Of a stretch of DNA of 64,000 nt, positions 46,601 through 58,435 are shown in pieces. The first letter of the stretch is position 1. Every line of letters begins with the position of its first letter. Made by a program: the position numbers and the translations under genes. The stretch spans positions 2,132,043 through 2,196,042 of the forward strand of contig NC_014378.1 of NCBI RefSeq assembly GCF_000144695.1. Direction: 5' to 3'. This stretch comes from Acetohalobium arabaticum DSM 5501. Its GTDB lineage: Bacteria > Bacillota > Halanaerobiia > Halobacteroidales > Acetohalobiaceae. The notes under the pieces were generated by a model. The model had not been told where the DNA came from, did not search any database, and saw only the letters and a program-made list of their open reading frames with translations.

Positions 46601-47668
46601 CTATACTAATGGTGTGCTTAACCAACCTATAATTTTAGCTAAATTAATCTTTCGCTGTAAAAACATTTTTTTAACTACTCGATTATTAAGTGCCTTAACT
46701 AATTTATCATATTGATTATTAGACATTTTAGCAAATAATTTCCTTAATTTAAGTGATACTTTATAATCTTTTTTAAGTTTATCAGTTAACTGATTATAAT
46801 CTTTACCTTCAGTAATTGCTTGAGATACTAAAATTCCACTCTCTATGGAACTAAATTGGCCAAATCCTAAAAACGGCATAACAAATCCTCCTGCATGACC
46901 GATTAAATAAGTATTATCAAATTGTTGGGTTTTAGTTTGACCAATTTCGTAATGATCTACTTGAAAAGTATCTTTAATTCTAAATTCAAAATCAAGTTGA
47001 TCTAAAAAATTTGACCATAGATGTTTGGAATCAACAATATCATGGGGAGTAGCAATAGCTATAGAAGCTAATTTATGTCCAAAGGGCAACAAATAAGCAT
47101 AACCCTGGGGGGCAAGATTATGGTTAAGCCACATTTTAACTGTAGTTGGATTAAATTTACCTTCAATTGTAGCTCCAATAATTTTAACTGAGACATCTGT
47201 TTGTTGCCATTGATCAATCTTTTTTATTGTTCGAGGATCACCAGTAGCAATAATAACTTCATCAAATTCTCGTTTTAATTTTTGATAATCAGGCTTGTTA
47301 TTATAATTAATCGGTGAATCAACTAACTTAGCTAACTGATTTTCTAAAGAACGTTCATGATTGCCGCGAATAGTAATATAACCAATATCACCAACAATAG
47401 TAGCTTTATTAGTTGGGCCATAGAATATTATTTTACGAATAGGAAGGGTTGGTTGAAGAGGAAGTTCACGATTAAGACTTAAATAATAAAAAACATCTGT
47501 AATCGGTAGATTAATTATATGCATCATTGCTTCGCCATTTACAAACCTAGCTCCGACCTTATGTTCTTTCTCAAATATAGTAGGATTAATCCCTTTCTCC
47601 TCTAATTTATAAGCTGCAGTTAATCCACTAATTCCTGCACCTACAACAGCGACCTTAATATTATTCAC
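46601..47668 (-). CDS. FAD-dependent oxidoreductase, geranylgeranyl-reductase-like
   Basis: The 355-residue protein begins with VAVVGAGISGLTAAYKLEEK, the FAD-binding motif, and carries LIGHAGGFVMPFLGFG near residue 270, where FAD-dependent reductases have GDAAG. Both suggest the geranylgeranyl-reductase/aromatic hydroxylase group, possibly acting on isoprenoid chains. The annotated GTG overlaps the only Shine-Dalgarno match GAGGTG; an ATT six bases further on may be the real initiator. Base composition is more AT-rich and less acidic-residue-rich than neighbours, which might indicate transfer. Confidence 0.6.
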   Translation of the reverse strand: MNNIKVAVVGAGISGLTAAYKLEEKGINPTIFEKEHKVGARFVNGEAMMHIINLPITDVFYYLSLNRELPLQPTLPIRKIIFYGPTNKATIVGDIGYITIRGNHERSLENQLAKLVDSPINYNNKPDYQKLKREFDEVIIATGDPRTIKKIDQWQQTDVSVKIIGATIEGKFNPTTVKMWLNHNLAPQGYAYLLPFGHKLASIAIATPHDIVDSKHLWSNFLDQLDFEFRIKDTFQVDHYEIGQTKTQQFDNTYLIGHAGGFVMPFLGFGQFSSIESGILVSQAITEGKDYNQLTDKLKKDYKVSLKLRKLFAKMSNNQYDKLVKALNNRVVKKMFLQRKINLAKIIGWLSTPLV

Positions 47669-47857
47669 CTCTTATTATTTTCTGGATGAAAACTTATAGT
47701 TAATTTCTTTCCTAATATAATTTTTTCTTAATAGTACTATATTATTAATTAAAACCACTGATAATTTTATCCAATTGGTTTCGAGAATGAAATGCCTTAA
47801 AAATAATAGAATAGGAGTTCCAATCCTTATTGTAGACAGTTTATAGTTCTTAGCCTG

Positions 47858-48946
47858 CTATGATTCATCAATTCCTCTAACTACTGCTATTAGCCAGGTA
47901 ACAGGAATTAATAAGCCTAAAGGCAGCAATAGATAGGGATTCTTTAATCTATCTAAAATTAGAACATCGGTTAGGTTAGCCGGTACTAATGATAAGGCAA
48001 TAGTAATAATAGTCATCGGAATAATAAGCGGCCTATAATCTTTAAGTCCTAGCCACTGAGCCGAACCAACAACAGCAGGATAGAAGAATACCAGTATCTC
48101 TATGAAACTAGAGGTTAACCAGAGAATTATAAAAATGGCTTCAAATCCGGTTAGAAAATCAGCCAATAAAATGTAGCGGGATAAATAATACACAGGAAAG
48201 GGGAAGCTAACTGTCATAACCGTTCCACTAAAGGCTATAATCCCTCCTACCAGAATTGTTAAAAGTATTCCTGCTATCGACATTCCCACTAAAAGGGACT
48301 TGGTCAACCGATCCTTCTTTCTTAAGCTAGGCAGCCAGAAGGCCATAAAGAGAATTGTTTCTATAGCATAGGGAAACTGAACCTTAAGGCTTTTGACTAC
48401 TGGCAGTAAACCATTCTCCAAGAGAGGAGTTAATCTCTTCCACTCTAGATTAGGAAAAATAAATACCAAACTGAAAATAATCAAGAATAAAATGATAGGT
48501 ACTAATAATTCAGTCAGTCTACTAAAGACTTCAAAACCTTTTCTCATTATGTATATAACTAATATAGCCATCATTATATTAATTGGTGTTGGAGGAGTCT
48601 CCAGCATAAATAGCTCTATTAACTCCACAGTCTCTCGATAGATTAAAGCACTAATCGACCAAAAAATAAGAATATAGATAAGTCCGACTAATTTACCGGG
48701 AATCCTTCCTAACACTTTAGGTAAGTATTGAACTAAGGTCTTATCTGGGAACCGCAATCCTAACCTAATTAGAATCAATCCCAATAATATAGCCAGACTA
48801 TAAGCTAACAGTACTGCCAGCCAAGCATCTCTACCGGCATCCTTAACGGCAGGAACAGCTATAACTACAAAGATATTACCGATACCAGCTGCTAGAAGCA
48901 GCATCAAAGCCTGATTATTTGATATCTTTTCTTGGTCCTGGAACAA
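47858..48946 (-). CDS. gerKB: Spore germination receptor subunit B
   Basis: The 362-residue integral membrane protein of the GerAB/GerKB type (APC-like fold) has about ten hydrophobic segments and begins ISNNQALMLLLAAGIGNIFV. It is the presumed germinant-binding subunit. The start is TTG behind GGAGGAG. Transcription order is gerKA, gerKC, gerKB with tiny gaps, a typical receptor operon. Germinant cannot be read from sequence. Confidence 0.9.
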   Translation of the reverse strand: MFQDQEKISNNQALMLLLAAGIGNIFVVIAVPAVKDAGRDAWLAVLLAYSLAILLGLILIRLGLRFPDKTLVQYLPKVLGRIPGKLVGLIYILIFWSISALIYRETVELIELFMLETPPTPINIMMAILVIYIMRKGFEVFSRLTELLVPIILFLIIFSLVFIFPNLEWKRLTPLLENGLLPVVKSLKVQFPYAIETILFMAFWLPSLRKKDRLTKSLLVGMSIAGILLTILVGGIIAFSGTVMTVSFPFPVYYLSRYILLADFLTGFEAIFIILWLTSSFIEILVFFYPAVVGSAQWLGLKDYRPLIIPMTIITIALSLVPANLTDVLILDRLKNPYLLLPLGLLIPVTWLIAVVRGIDES

Positions 48947-48960
48947 TTAAATCTCCTCCC

Positions 48961-50160
48961 TTACTTGGAATTGATAGATTCCTTTATAATCCCCGGACGT
49001 CTAATCTTGGCTTCAACATCGATCTTTACTTTAAGTTCAGGAAAGATTTCCTCCCAGTTCTTCTTTAGCTTCTTCCACTTATCGGGAAAGGCCCGGTGAA
49101 CTACTTCGCCAAACCCAAAGATATCCGTCTTATACTCTTGTTGGGCCTTATAAAGACACTCTTTTATTTCATTCCTAATGACAGCTGTCATTCTTCTTTC
49201 TAAAGCTTCAATCCTCGCCGGCCTAGTTAAGTCAGCACTTCCGGATTGATCACCGAGATTGCTCTCCCCATCAACTTGAATATTCATCACTAACTCTCCA
49301 TTTTTTAGCTCAGCCTCTATCTTACTGCTGGTTTCAACTATCTCTAAACTAACCTTTCCGTTATCAGCCGGTGATTTAACTACTATAATCCCACTTTCTA
49401 CCTCGCCAGTAATCCAGAGAAATCCTCTAGTTGCAGGCCGATTAAGCCAGCCTACCAATTTATCCTCTTTAAAGACAGAAGCACCGGTAAGCCTAACCTT
49501 TTTAGCCTTGTTTTCTTTCTTATCTTGCTTACTCTGCCCTATTGGCTCAATGCGGGAGGCAACTGGAGAAGTAGTTTTACTGCCTAGTTTCAGAAAGAAG
49601 TGATGCATATCCACTGCTACTGCCTTAGAAGTAACCGTTCTGGCAGAGATCAATTCTTCAATGTCTTTAGCTGGTATTTTCTCTAGCTCTGCCTTCATTT
49701 TAAGAATTTCACTAGCCTCACTTCCTTTACTAATCAAAATCCAAGCTCTAGCTCTACCTTCCTGGTCCCGGAGAAAAAAGTCTAGAACAGAATAAACCCC
49801 TTCGCGGGCTAGATCTTCACTAATAATAATTAGGCGGTTATGGGCCCAAAAGAGTTTGCGGCTAACCTGCATAGTAAAATTACGAATGGCCTCAAATATA
49901 GTATGGCCAGTGCTAGAAACTACCCAGACGGCTTTTTCCTTACTACCTCCACTGCCGCCACCGGTGCTGGAAGGAGCCTTGATTTTACCCGGCTTTATTA
50001 TCTCCGCTGTTAGCTTTAACTTTCCCTCTTCTTTAGCTTTATCAATAGCTATCCCACTTACAATTCCTCTTTTGTCCAGCTCAACTCTACTCCAGCAGCC
50101 AGGCAAAAATGATAGCCCAATAATCAAGACGATAATCAAGACATATTTATTATTGATCAT
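48961..50160 (-). CDS. gerKC: Spore germination receptor lipoprotein subunit C
   Basis: The start is the ATG 50158-50160, after GGAGGAG. The 399-residue protein has a signal peptide with lipobox FLPGC, then the GerAC family sequence WSRVELDKRGIVSGIAIDKA and a C-terminal domain with ETSSKIEAELKNGE. It overlaps gerKA by 11 bases. It is the lipoprotein partner of the GerA-type receptor on the inner spore membrane. Confidence 0.92.
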   Translation of the reverse strand: MINNKYVLIIVLIIGLSFLPGCWSRVELDKRGIVSGIAIDKAKEEGKLKLTAEIIKPGKIKAPSSTGGGSGGSKEKAVWVVSSTGHTIFEAIRNFTMQVSRKLFWAHNRLIIISEDLAREGVYSVLDFFLRDQEGRARAWILISKGSEASEILKMKAELEKIPAKDIEELISARTVTSKAVAVDMHHFFLKLGSKTTSPVASRIEPIGQSKQDKKENKAKKVRLTGASVFKEDKLVGWLNRPATRGFLWITGEVESGIIVVKSPADNGKVSLEIVETSSKIEAELKNGELVMNIQVDGESNLGDQSGSADLTRPARIEALERRMTAVIRNEIKECLYKAQQEYKTDIFGFGEVVHRAFPDKWKKLKKNWEEIFPELKVKIDVEAKIRRPGIIKESINSK

Positions 50161-51772
50161 TATCTTCTCCTCCGTTCTCCTCTTGAGCAGGGCTAGGTTT
50201 AAGATTAGACTTGACCCTAACACTATCGCGCTGTAAATTCTGCCACCTTAATATCCGCGGCCTTTTATTCATTTTCCACCAGGGAGCTCTAATGAAGGTA
50301 TCTTTAATATCCTGCCAGACAAAGGGCATCAGCGGTGACATAAAAGGAACGCCAAAGGAACGTAGAGAAGCAAGATGGATTAAGATAAATATATAGCCCC
50401 ATACTATACCAAATAAACCAAAGGATGCCGCCAAAAATATCATGGGGATTCTCAATAAGGCCAAAAAATCAGCCTGCGGTGGTACAACAAAGCTAGTAAT
50501 CCCTGTTAGAGCAACAACTATAATAACAGGAGCCCCCACAAGGCCAGCTTTGATTGCTGCATCTCCCAAGACTAGTCCGCCTACTATACTTATCGCCTGG
50601 CCGACAGGCCGCGGTAGACGAACCCCTGCTTCCCTGAGAATTTCAAAGATTATTCCCATCACCAATACTTCCACAAAAGATGGAAAGGGCGTACCTTCCC
50701 GAGCTGCTGATATAGTAACTAACAGTGGAGTGGGAATAATAGCAGGATGAAAGGAGGTTAAGGCTACATATAATGCAGGTCCAAATAGCGAAATATGTAG
50801 AGCTAACAGCCTTAGTAACCTACTTACTGTTGATAAAAAAGGTCGGGAGTAGTAATCTTCTGTAGCCTGGAGATGTTCAATAAAGAGTAAGGGAATTGTT
50901 AAAGCAAAGGGAGTCCCATCAACTAAAATACCGATCCTCCCCTCAAGAATTTTAGCTGCAAATTTATCGGGAGATTCAGTATTGCCAATTGTAGAGAATA
51001 TAGATAAGGGATTATCCTCAATAAATTCTTCTATATATCCTGATTCTAAAATACCATCAATCTCAATCCTATTTAGCCTACGTCTGACTTCCTCAACAAT
51101 TTTATCATTAGCAATATCTTTAATATAGACAAGGTAGGTATCAGTCCTAGTCCGCCTGCCGATCTTCATCCGTTCCATTTTTAAGTTAGGATCCTTGATC
51201 TTTCTTCTCACTAGGGAAGTATTAACTCGCAGAGTCTCAGTAAAGCCCTCACGCGGTCCCCTAACCTTTGCTTCAGTCTGGGGCTTTTGAACGCTTCTAT
51301 GTTCCCAAGTACGGGTACTCATTAATAAAGCAATATCATAGCCTTCCATAAAGAAGGCCGTATCGCCGCCTAAGATGCCTTCAACAGCTTTTTCCATAGT
51401 CTGTACCTCTGTTACATCATTTACATTCATAGCTGAATTTTTGATACTTTCAATCTCAATCTTCTTATCTGTCTCTGTCTTTTTAGCTTCCCACATCAGC
51501 GAACCAAGAATATTTTCGTTAATAATGTTTTTTTCAGTCATACCTTCAATATGAACAAGCAAAGCATCCTGCTGGCTTTCGCCAAAGGAAAACTCTCGTA
51601 TAACAATATCAGATGCATCCTGAAAGATATCACTAATCTTTTCATAATTCTTGGCTAGACTCTTAGAAATGCCAGTATTCCTAGGTTTTAGATTAAAAGG
51701 CGGTTTTATTTCTTCAGAAGAATTATTCGCCGTCTTCAGAAATTGAAGCTTGCGCAAAAGCTTGCTAAACAT
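50150..51772 (-). CDS. gerKA: Spore germination receptor subunit A
   Basis: The 540-residue GerAA-type protein has a cytoplasmic N-terminal domain (residues 1-270, with ILGGDTAFFMEGYDIALL and GPREGFTETLRVNTSLVRRK) and about five membrane segments after residue 290 (YYSRPFLSTVSRLLRLLALH, PFPSFVEVLVMGIIFEILRE). GGGGG precedes the ATG. It is first in the gerKA-gerKC-gerKB operon. Its presence shows the organism can germinate from spores, or descends from one that did. Confidence 0.94.
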   Translation of the reverse strand: MFSKLLRKLQFLKTANNSSEEIKPPFNLKPRNTGISKSLAKNYEKISDIFQDASDIVIREFSFGESQQDALLVHIEGMTEKNIINENILGSLMWEAKKTETDKKIEIESIKNSAMNVNDVTEVQTMEKAVEGILGGDTAFFMEGYDIALLMSTRTWEHRSVQKPQTEAKVRGPREGFTETLRVNTSLVRRKIKDPNLKMERMKIGRRTRTDTYLVYIKDIANDKIVEEVRRRLNRIEIDGILESGYIEEFIEDNPLSIFSTIGNTESPDKFAAKILEGRIGILVDGTPFALTIPLLFIEHLQATEDYYSRPFLSTVSRLLRLLALHISLFGPALYVALTSFHPAIIPTPLLVTISAAREGTPFPSFVEVLVMGIIFEILREAGVRLPRPVGQAISIVGGLVLGDAAIKAGLVGAPVIIVVALTGITSFVVPPQADFLALLRIPMIFLAASFGLFGIVWGYIFILIHLASLRSFGVPFMSPLMPFVWQDIKDTFIRAPWWKMNKRPRILRWQNLQRDSVRVKSNLKPSPAQEENGGEDNDQ

Positions 51773-51967
51773 ACAAGTCTGCCCCCAAGATTTTAGATGA
51801 TAAAGAAAGAGTTACTAGTATCTTATTATTTCAATAATTCTGTTAAATATAAGTTAAATTGTTAAATACACCACTTTACAAGTTTAATTATGCAGCTTGA
51901 TTTTCTCGTAAAAAGCAATTCACTGCTTTTGAAACTTTAGAATAAATTTTGCTACTTTAAACGGTAA

Positions 51968-51999
51968 AAACCCCTCCGGAGAAATCTCCAGAGGGGTTT
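51968..51999 (-). terminator. Terminator after groL
   Basis: AAACCCCTCCGGAG (51968-51981) pairs with CTCCAGAGGGGTTT (51986-51999), with one mismatch. T-run follows on the minus strand. Confidence 0.9.
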
Positions 52000-52021
52000 G
52001 AAGTCTAACTATAGATCTAAA

Positions 52022-53713
<1,692 letters not shown>

Positions 53714-53746
53714 TTAATTAGTTTTTCTAATTAAGAACAAGTGAGT

Positions 53747-54037
53747 TTATTCAACAATAGCTAAAACATCTTTTTCGCTAATTACTAAGTACTCCTCACC
53801 ATCAAATTCTATTTCAGTTCCAGCATACTTTCCGTAAATCACTCTATCTCCTTCACTAACATCCATAGTTAATCGCTCACCATTATCTAACTTTTTACCT
53901 GCTCCTACTGCAACAACTTCTCCTTCTTGAGGCTCTTCTTTAGCACTCTCAGGCAGTACAATACCGCTTTCAGTAGTTTCTTCTTCAGCTTCAATATCTT
54001 TTACAACCACTCTGTCACCTAAAGGTTTGATTTCCAT
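53747..54037 (-). CDS. groS: Co-chaperonin GroES
   Basis: The ATG at 54035-54037 follows GGAGG at 8 bases, giving 96 residues. The lid protein of GroEL shows [20 protein letters not shown], the mobile loop [17 protein letters not shown], and [17 protein letters not shown]. It is first in the groES-groEL operon with CIRCE upstream. Confidence 0.97.
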   Translation of the reverse strand: MEIKPLGDRVVVKDIEAEEETTESGIVLPESAKEEPQEGEVVAVGAGKKLDNGERLTMDVSEGDRVIYGKYAGTEIEFDGEEYLVISEKDVLAIVE

Positions 54038-54074
54038 TACCAAAACCTCCTTCATGAGATTTTAAATTTTGTTA

Positions 54075-54101
54075 TTAGCACTCAGTAAGAGTGAGTGCTA
54101 A
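54075..54101 (-). promoter_or_regulatory. CIRCE operator of groESL
   Basis: TTAGCACTC (54075-54083), nine bases, GAGTGCTAA (54093-54101): the exact CIRCE inverted repeat bound by HrcA. It lies between the promoter and groS. Confidence 0.98.
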
Positions 54102-54115
54102 CAATTCCACTATTA

Positions 54116-54144
54116 ATAATATAGAAAACTCCCCCTAAAATCAA
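54116..54144 (-). promoter_or_regulatory. groESL promoter
   Basis: Minus-strand -35 TTGATT (54139-54144), 17-base spacer, -10 TATTAT (54116-54121), just upstream of CIRCE. Confidence 0.65.
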
Positions 54145-54372
54145 ATTTAGTTCCCGGGTAATATTTAGTTTTAACTGCGATTAAGATAAATTAAATTGGT
54201 TTTTCTCCATTATTCTCATTGAATGATACTTTTTTGTTCCTTTCCCATTTTTTATTGTTCTATCCCACCTGGCTTCTATTGACATTAAATTTAAAATCGT
54301 ATATTATTATTGTAATCAAATCAACTTTAAATCATACTAACTAAATTATAATTTAAAAATGGAGGTGCCAAT

Positions 54373-54660
54373 ATGGAACAAGAAGAGAGTAATCGAATTG
54401 TAATTACTGTTTTAGGAGAAGATAAAGTAGGCTTAGTAGCCAAAATTACTGGTATATTAGCTGAACATGAAGCTAATATTATCGATATCACTCAGACATT
54501 ATTACAGGATTTATTTTCAATGATTATGTTAGTTAATATTGAAGAGTTAAATACCAGTTTTGAAGAGCTACAGCAGGAATTAAAAGAAGCAGGCGAAGAA
54601 CTAAACGTAAAAGTAAAGACTCAACATGAAGATGTATTCCGCTACATGCATCGAGTATAA
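54373..54660 (+). CDS. ACT domain-containing protein (UPF0237)
   Basis: The 95-residue protein is one ACT domain: RIVITVLGEDKVGLVAKITG, then EHEANIIDITQTLLQDLFSM. UPF0237 members are stand-alone ACT proteins. GGAGG precedes the ATG. It is 25 bases upstream of a PFL-family gene, a pairing common in Firmicutes and Archaea. Binding of an amino acid is expected of ACT domains, but the ligand is unknown. Confidence 0.9.
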   Translation: MEQEESNRIVITVLGEDKVGLVAKITGILAEHEANIIDITQTLLQDLFSMIMLVNIEELNTSFEELQQELKEAGEELNVKVKTQHEDVFRYMHRV

Positions 54661-54685
54661 GCAGTAAGGAAGGAGGAAAAAGAAA

Positions 54686-56047
54686 ATGCTGATCAATCCC
54701 GATGAAATTATCGAAACTATTAAAATGGTAGAAATGGAAAACTTCGATATCCGAACTGTAACTATGGGAATCAATCTCAGAGACTGTGCCCATCAAGATA
54801 TTGAAGTTTTAAATCAGAATATCTATGATAAAATAACCAAGTACGCCGAAGACTTAGTAGAAACAGCAGAAGAAATGGAGCTCAAATACGGGCTTCCTAT
54901 TGTCAATAAACGTATCTCAGTTACTCCCATCTCCATTGTAGCTGCCTCATGCCAGACAGAAGATTACAGCAGCATTGCTGCAACTATGGACAGAGCAGCT
55001 AAAGAAGTAGGCGTCGACTTTATCGGCGGTTTCTCTGCTTTGATACATAAGGGATGTACCACTGGAGAAGGCCGGCTTATCAATTCTATTCCTAAAGCTT
55101 TAAGCATTACAGACCGAACCTGCTCTTCTGTCAATGTAGCAACTACTAAAGCAGGAATCAATATGGATGCTGTTCTGAGAATGGGAGAGATTGTTAAGGA
55201 AACTGCTGAATTAACCACAGAAGATGATGCTATAGGCTGTGCAAAATTAGTAGTCTTTGCTAACGTACCTGAGGACAACCCCTTTATGGCCGGTGCCTTC
55301 CACGGAACTGGTGAACCAGAAGCCGTCATTAATGTAGGCGTCAGCGGCCCCGGAGTTGTCAAGAATGTAGTGGATGAGATTCCCGACGTTAATTTTGATA
55401 AATTAGCTACCACTATTAAACAGACAGCCTTTAAGATTACACGAATGGGAGAATTAATCGGTAACAGCGTCTCTAAAGCACTGGATATTCCCTTCGGTAT
55501 TGTTGACTTATCCTTAGCACCTACTCCTGCTGTGGGAGACAGTATTGCTAATATCCTAGAAAGTATGGGGCTAGAAAAATGCGGTACCCACGGCACAACT
55601 GCAGCTTTAGCTTTATTGAATGATGCTGTCAAAAAAGGCGGAGCAATGGCTTCCTCCCATGTAGGAGGTTTAAGCGGTGCTTTCATTCCAGTCAGCGAAG
55701 ACCAGGGAATGATTGAAGCTGCCGAAGCCGGCGCCTTAACACTGAATAAGCTAGAAGCCATGACCTCAGTCTGCTCAGTAGGACTGGATATGATCGCTAT
55801 TCCCGGTTCTACTACTAAAGAGACAATTTCAGCCATCATCTCCGATGAGATGGCCATCGGAATGATCAACAACAAAACCACCGCCGTTCGAATCATCCCC
55901 GTCCCGGGTAAAACAGTCGGCGATCAAGTAGAATTCGGCGGATTATTGGGTAAAGCACCTATTATGGACGTCAACCAGTTCGAATCTACAGACTTCGTCC
56001 AGAGAGGCGGCAGAATTCCCGCACCTCTACAGGCATTAGGGAATTAA
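54686..56047 (+). CDS. PFL family protein (UPF0210 / DUF711)
   Basis: The 453-residue protein belongs to the UPF0210 family. It reads [20 protein letters not shown] at the N-terminus, [19 protein letters not shown] inside, and ends with a [14 protein letters not shown] segment. These proteins resemble pyruvate formate-lyase in fold, but the activity is not established. AAGGAGG precedes the start. It pairs with the ACT gene and ends 3 bases before the next convergent gene. Confidence 0.9.
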   Translation: MLINPDEIIETIKMVEMENFDIRTVTMGINLRDCAHQDIEVLNQNIYDKITKYAEDLVETAEEMELKYGLPIVNKRISVTPISIVAASCQTEDYSSIAATMDRAAKEVGVDFIGGFSALIHKGCTTGEGRLINSIPKALSITDRTCSSVNVATTKAGINMDAVLRMGEIVKETAELTTEDDAIGCAKLVVFANVPEDNPFMAGAFHGTGEPEAVINVGVSGPGVVKNVVDEIPDVNFDKLATTIKQTAFKITRMGELIGNSVSKALDIPFGIVDLSLAPTPAVGDSIANILESMGLEKCGTHGTTAALALLNDAVKKGGAMASSHVGGLSGAFIPVSEDQGMIEAAEAGALTLNKLEAMTSVCSVGLDMIAIPGSTTKETISAIISDEMAIGMINNKTTAVRIIPVPGKTVGDQVEFGGLLGKAPIMDVNQFESTDFVQRGGRIPAPLQALGN

Positions 56048-56050
56048 ATA

Positions 56051-57403
56051 TTAATCCAGTATAACTTTAGAGTCTAAACTTTCTTCTAACTCTTCAAAGC
56101 TTCTACCTACTAGATCATAACCCCACTGATTAAAGGGTTCAGAGGGCAGAAAGATTAAGTCTCTTTCTGCTACCTGTTCCTGTTTAGTCTCAATCACTTC
56201 CAAAAAGTCATCAACAACTAAGAGTCCAGCTGCTCTAATACTACCGCCAAAGAAGTTATTAACTACAGGTAATACTTCAGCTTCTATCATAAAGTCCAGC
56301 TCTGATTCAATCCTTTCGATCCCTGATCTAAGTATATCCTCTGCCAAAACAGAGGTTAAGAATAGAACCTTCTCTGCTGAATTAGCAGCAATTATGTCCT
56401 TGATCTCCATCAATCTCTGCCAAGCAATATCATAATCGACTACTATACCTGAAGCTTCATCAGCCAATTTATTCAACTTCTGTTTCTTGCTTCTTCCAGC
56501 ATGTCTATATTTGACCACAGGGTCTTTAGCCTGTAATAGCTGATAAAAGGCCTCTACTCTGGTATGTACCTTATTATTATCGACTTCCAAAATCTCATCC
56601 CCAGACTGCAGACCGACTCTATCCGCAGGCGAATTGACAATCACCCCGGCTACAGCTGGAGTCAGCTCTCCAACCACAGGCGGTTCAACTGTAACTGGAA
56701 CTCTATATGTTCTATTTAACTGCTTAATATAATCATGCAGTTCACTCCATAAGTCCAGACCAGACTGCAGCCTATCCGGAGCCAGCTTAGTAAAGCCCGG
56801 CAGAAAGATACGTACGGTCTGGGCCTGATTCTGGTTTAAGAAGCTAACTGTCTCTTCAATATCATCCCAGCCGCTAATTTGGGGCAGGGCTACAATGCTG
56901 CCGTGATAAGGAATCCCAGACTCTGCTAAGTTATGGATTCCCTGCCGTACCTGCTCGGCCGCTGAATCAGCCATCAACCTCTTTCTAATCTCCGGTTGGG
57001 CACTATTCAACGAAACATTCAGCTCAATCAAACCAAGTTCAGCCAGTAATCCAACCTGTTTTCTACTTAAATAGGAACCATTAGTAGTAATCTGAATCTT
57101 AGTCTGAGGAAACTGATTCCGTAGATAGATTAAAATCTCTCTGAAGTCAGGATGGCTGAATGGTTCCCCTTCAATAATCCGGGTAATAGATTCTCCAATC
57201 ACAATCCTGCTTTTATTATCCAAAAACCCTGCCGTCTCCTTAATCTCCTCTAAACTGCGGTGGCCTAACTTAAATGTCTCAATCTCCGGCGGATTATACT
57301 TATGGCTGCAGAAGATACAGTCAAGATTACAACAGGAAGTAAGAGGCAGAATATTACGCTCCTGGGCCGATAAAAGAACCAACTGTTTAGCCGAATAATC
57401 CAT
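56051..57403 (-). CDS. Radical SAM protein with PDZ and DUF512-like C-terminus
   Basis: The 450-residue protein has an N-terminal radical SAM domain with C25, C29 and C32 in CNLDCIFC, and the EGEPFSHPDFREIL stretch. Residues about 255-320 form a PDZ-like domain (GVIVNSPADRVGLQSGDEIL). The C-terminus (residues 330-450) has the DUF512-type ending with VLFLTSVLAEDIL and RDLIFLPSEPFN. In the usual family the PDZ domain comes first, so the domain order here is different. The substrate is unknown. GGGAGG precedes the ATG; it is 17 bases downstream of the tsaD stop side. Confidence 0.75.
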   Translation of the reverse strand: MDYSAKQLVLLSAQERNILPLTSCCNLDCIFCSHKYNPPEIETFKLGHRSLEEIKETAGFLDNKSRIVIGESITRIIEGEPFSHPDFREILIYLRNQFPQTKIQITTNGSYLSRKQVGLLAELGLIELNVSLNSAQPEIRKRLMADSAAEQVRQGIHNLAESGIPYHGSIVALPQISGWDDIEETVSFLNQNQAQTVRIFLPGFTKLAPDRLQSGLDLWSELHDYIKQLNRTYRVPVTVEPPVVGELTPAVAGVIVNSPADRVGLQSGDEILEVDNNKVHTRVEAFYQLLQAKDPVVKYRHAGRSKKQKLNKLADEASGIVVDYDIAWQRLMEIKDIIAANSAEKVLFLTSVLAEDILRSGIERIESELDFMIEAEVLPVVNNFFGGSIRAAGLLVVDDFLEVIETKQEQVAERDLIFLPSEPFNQWGYDLVGRSFEELEESLDSKVILD

Positions 57404-57420
57404 CTTTAGCCTCCCTTATA

Positions 57421-58434
57421 CTAACCTAACCTCAGATTAGGCTCTGCATTTAAATCATAATCGCCTCTAATTCCCTGCTGGTAATGATAATAGCCGACAC
57501 TGGCTATCATAGCAGCATTATCCGTACAGAGCTTCGGCGGTGGATAATATAAACCAACATCCAACCCGGCCAATTTAGCCTCTAATTCAGCCTTTAACTG
57601 GCTATTTGAAGCTACACCTCCAGCCAAAATTACCTTACCAACTTTCTTCTCTTTCACTGCCTTAATCACCCTGGCTGTCAAGACATCAACTACTGCCTGT
57701 TGGAAGCTAGCAGCCAGATCAGCCTTATTTATCTCTTCTCCCCGCTGCTGTTGATTATTAATATAATTCAAAACAGCCGTCTTGAGCCCACTGAAACTGA
57801 AATCATAAGTATCCTCTGTCAGCAGTGGACGAGGAAAGTCTATAGCTGTTGGATCTCCCTCACCTACTAAACTATCTATAATCGGCCCTCCAGGATAGCC
57901 TAACTCAAGCACCTTAGCCACCTTATCGAAGGCCTCTCCAGCAGCATCATCTCTGGTCCTGCCTAGAATCTGATAAGTTCCTAACTCTTTAAAATAAAGC
58001 AGATCAGTATGGCCTCCAGAAACAGTCAAACAGACTAATGGAGCCTCCAGATCCTTATGAGCAATAAAATTAGAATAAATATGTCCCTCAATATGATTAA
58101 TAGGCAGCAGAGGAATCTGCTGGGCATAGGCTATAGATTTAGCAGCTGCTATCCCTACTAACAGACCTCCTACTAACCCTGGACCATAAGTTACAGCAAC
58201 TGCCGATAGATCTTCAAAAGATACTTCAGCCTCTTTTAGGGCTTGTTCAAGTACAGGATTTATCAACTCTACATGCTTGCGGGAAGCTATCTCCGGCACT
58301 ACCCCGCCAAACTTGCGGTGCCAGTCTACCTGAGAAGCAACAACATTGGATAATACTTCTCTTCCTTCTTTAACAACTGCTGCTGATGTTTCATCACAGG
58401 ATGATTCAATACCTAAGATCAATCCATTCTCCAT
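57421..58434 (-). CDS. tsaD: tRNA threonylcarbamoyladenosine transferase TsaD
   Basis: The 337-residue catalytic subunit transfers threonylcarbamoyl to A37 of tRNAs decoding ANN codons. It shows the ASKHA fold with [14 protein letters not shown], the metal-binding H114 and H118 (NHIEGHIYS) and [11 protein letters not shown]. The start follows AAGGAG and overlaps the rimI end. It is the last of tsaE-tsaB-rimI-tsaD. Confidence 0.97.
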   Translation of the reverse strand: MENGLILGIESSCDETSAAVVKEGREVLSNVVASQVDWHRKFGGVVPEIASRKHVELINPVLEQALKEAEVSFEDLSAVAVTYGPGLVGGLLVGIAAAKSIAYAQQIPLLPINHIEGHIYSNFIAHKDLEAPLVCLTVSGGHTDLLYFKELGTYQILGRTRDDAAGEAFDKVAKVLELGYPGGPIIDSLVGEGDPTAIDFPRPLLTEDTYDFSFSGLKTAVLNYINNQQQRGEEINKADLAASFQQAVVDVLTARVIKAVKEKKVGKVILAGGVASNSQLKAELEAKLAGLDVGLYYPPPKLCTDNAAMIASVGYYHYQQGIRGDYDLNAEPNLRLG

Positions 58435-58435
58435 A

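Noticed and set aside
54964-55896. Long minus-strand frame opposite the PFL gene
   Set aside because: A 310-codon shadow frame; the plus-strand product is conserved and has an upstream ribosome site, the shadow does not.
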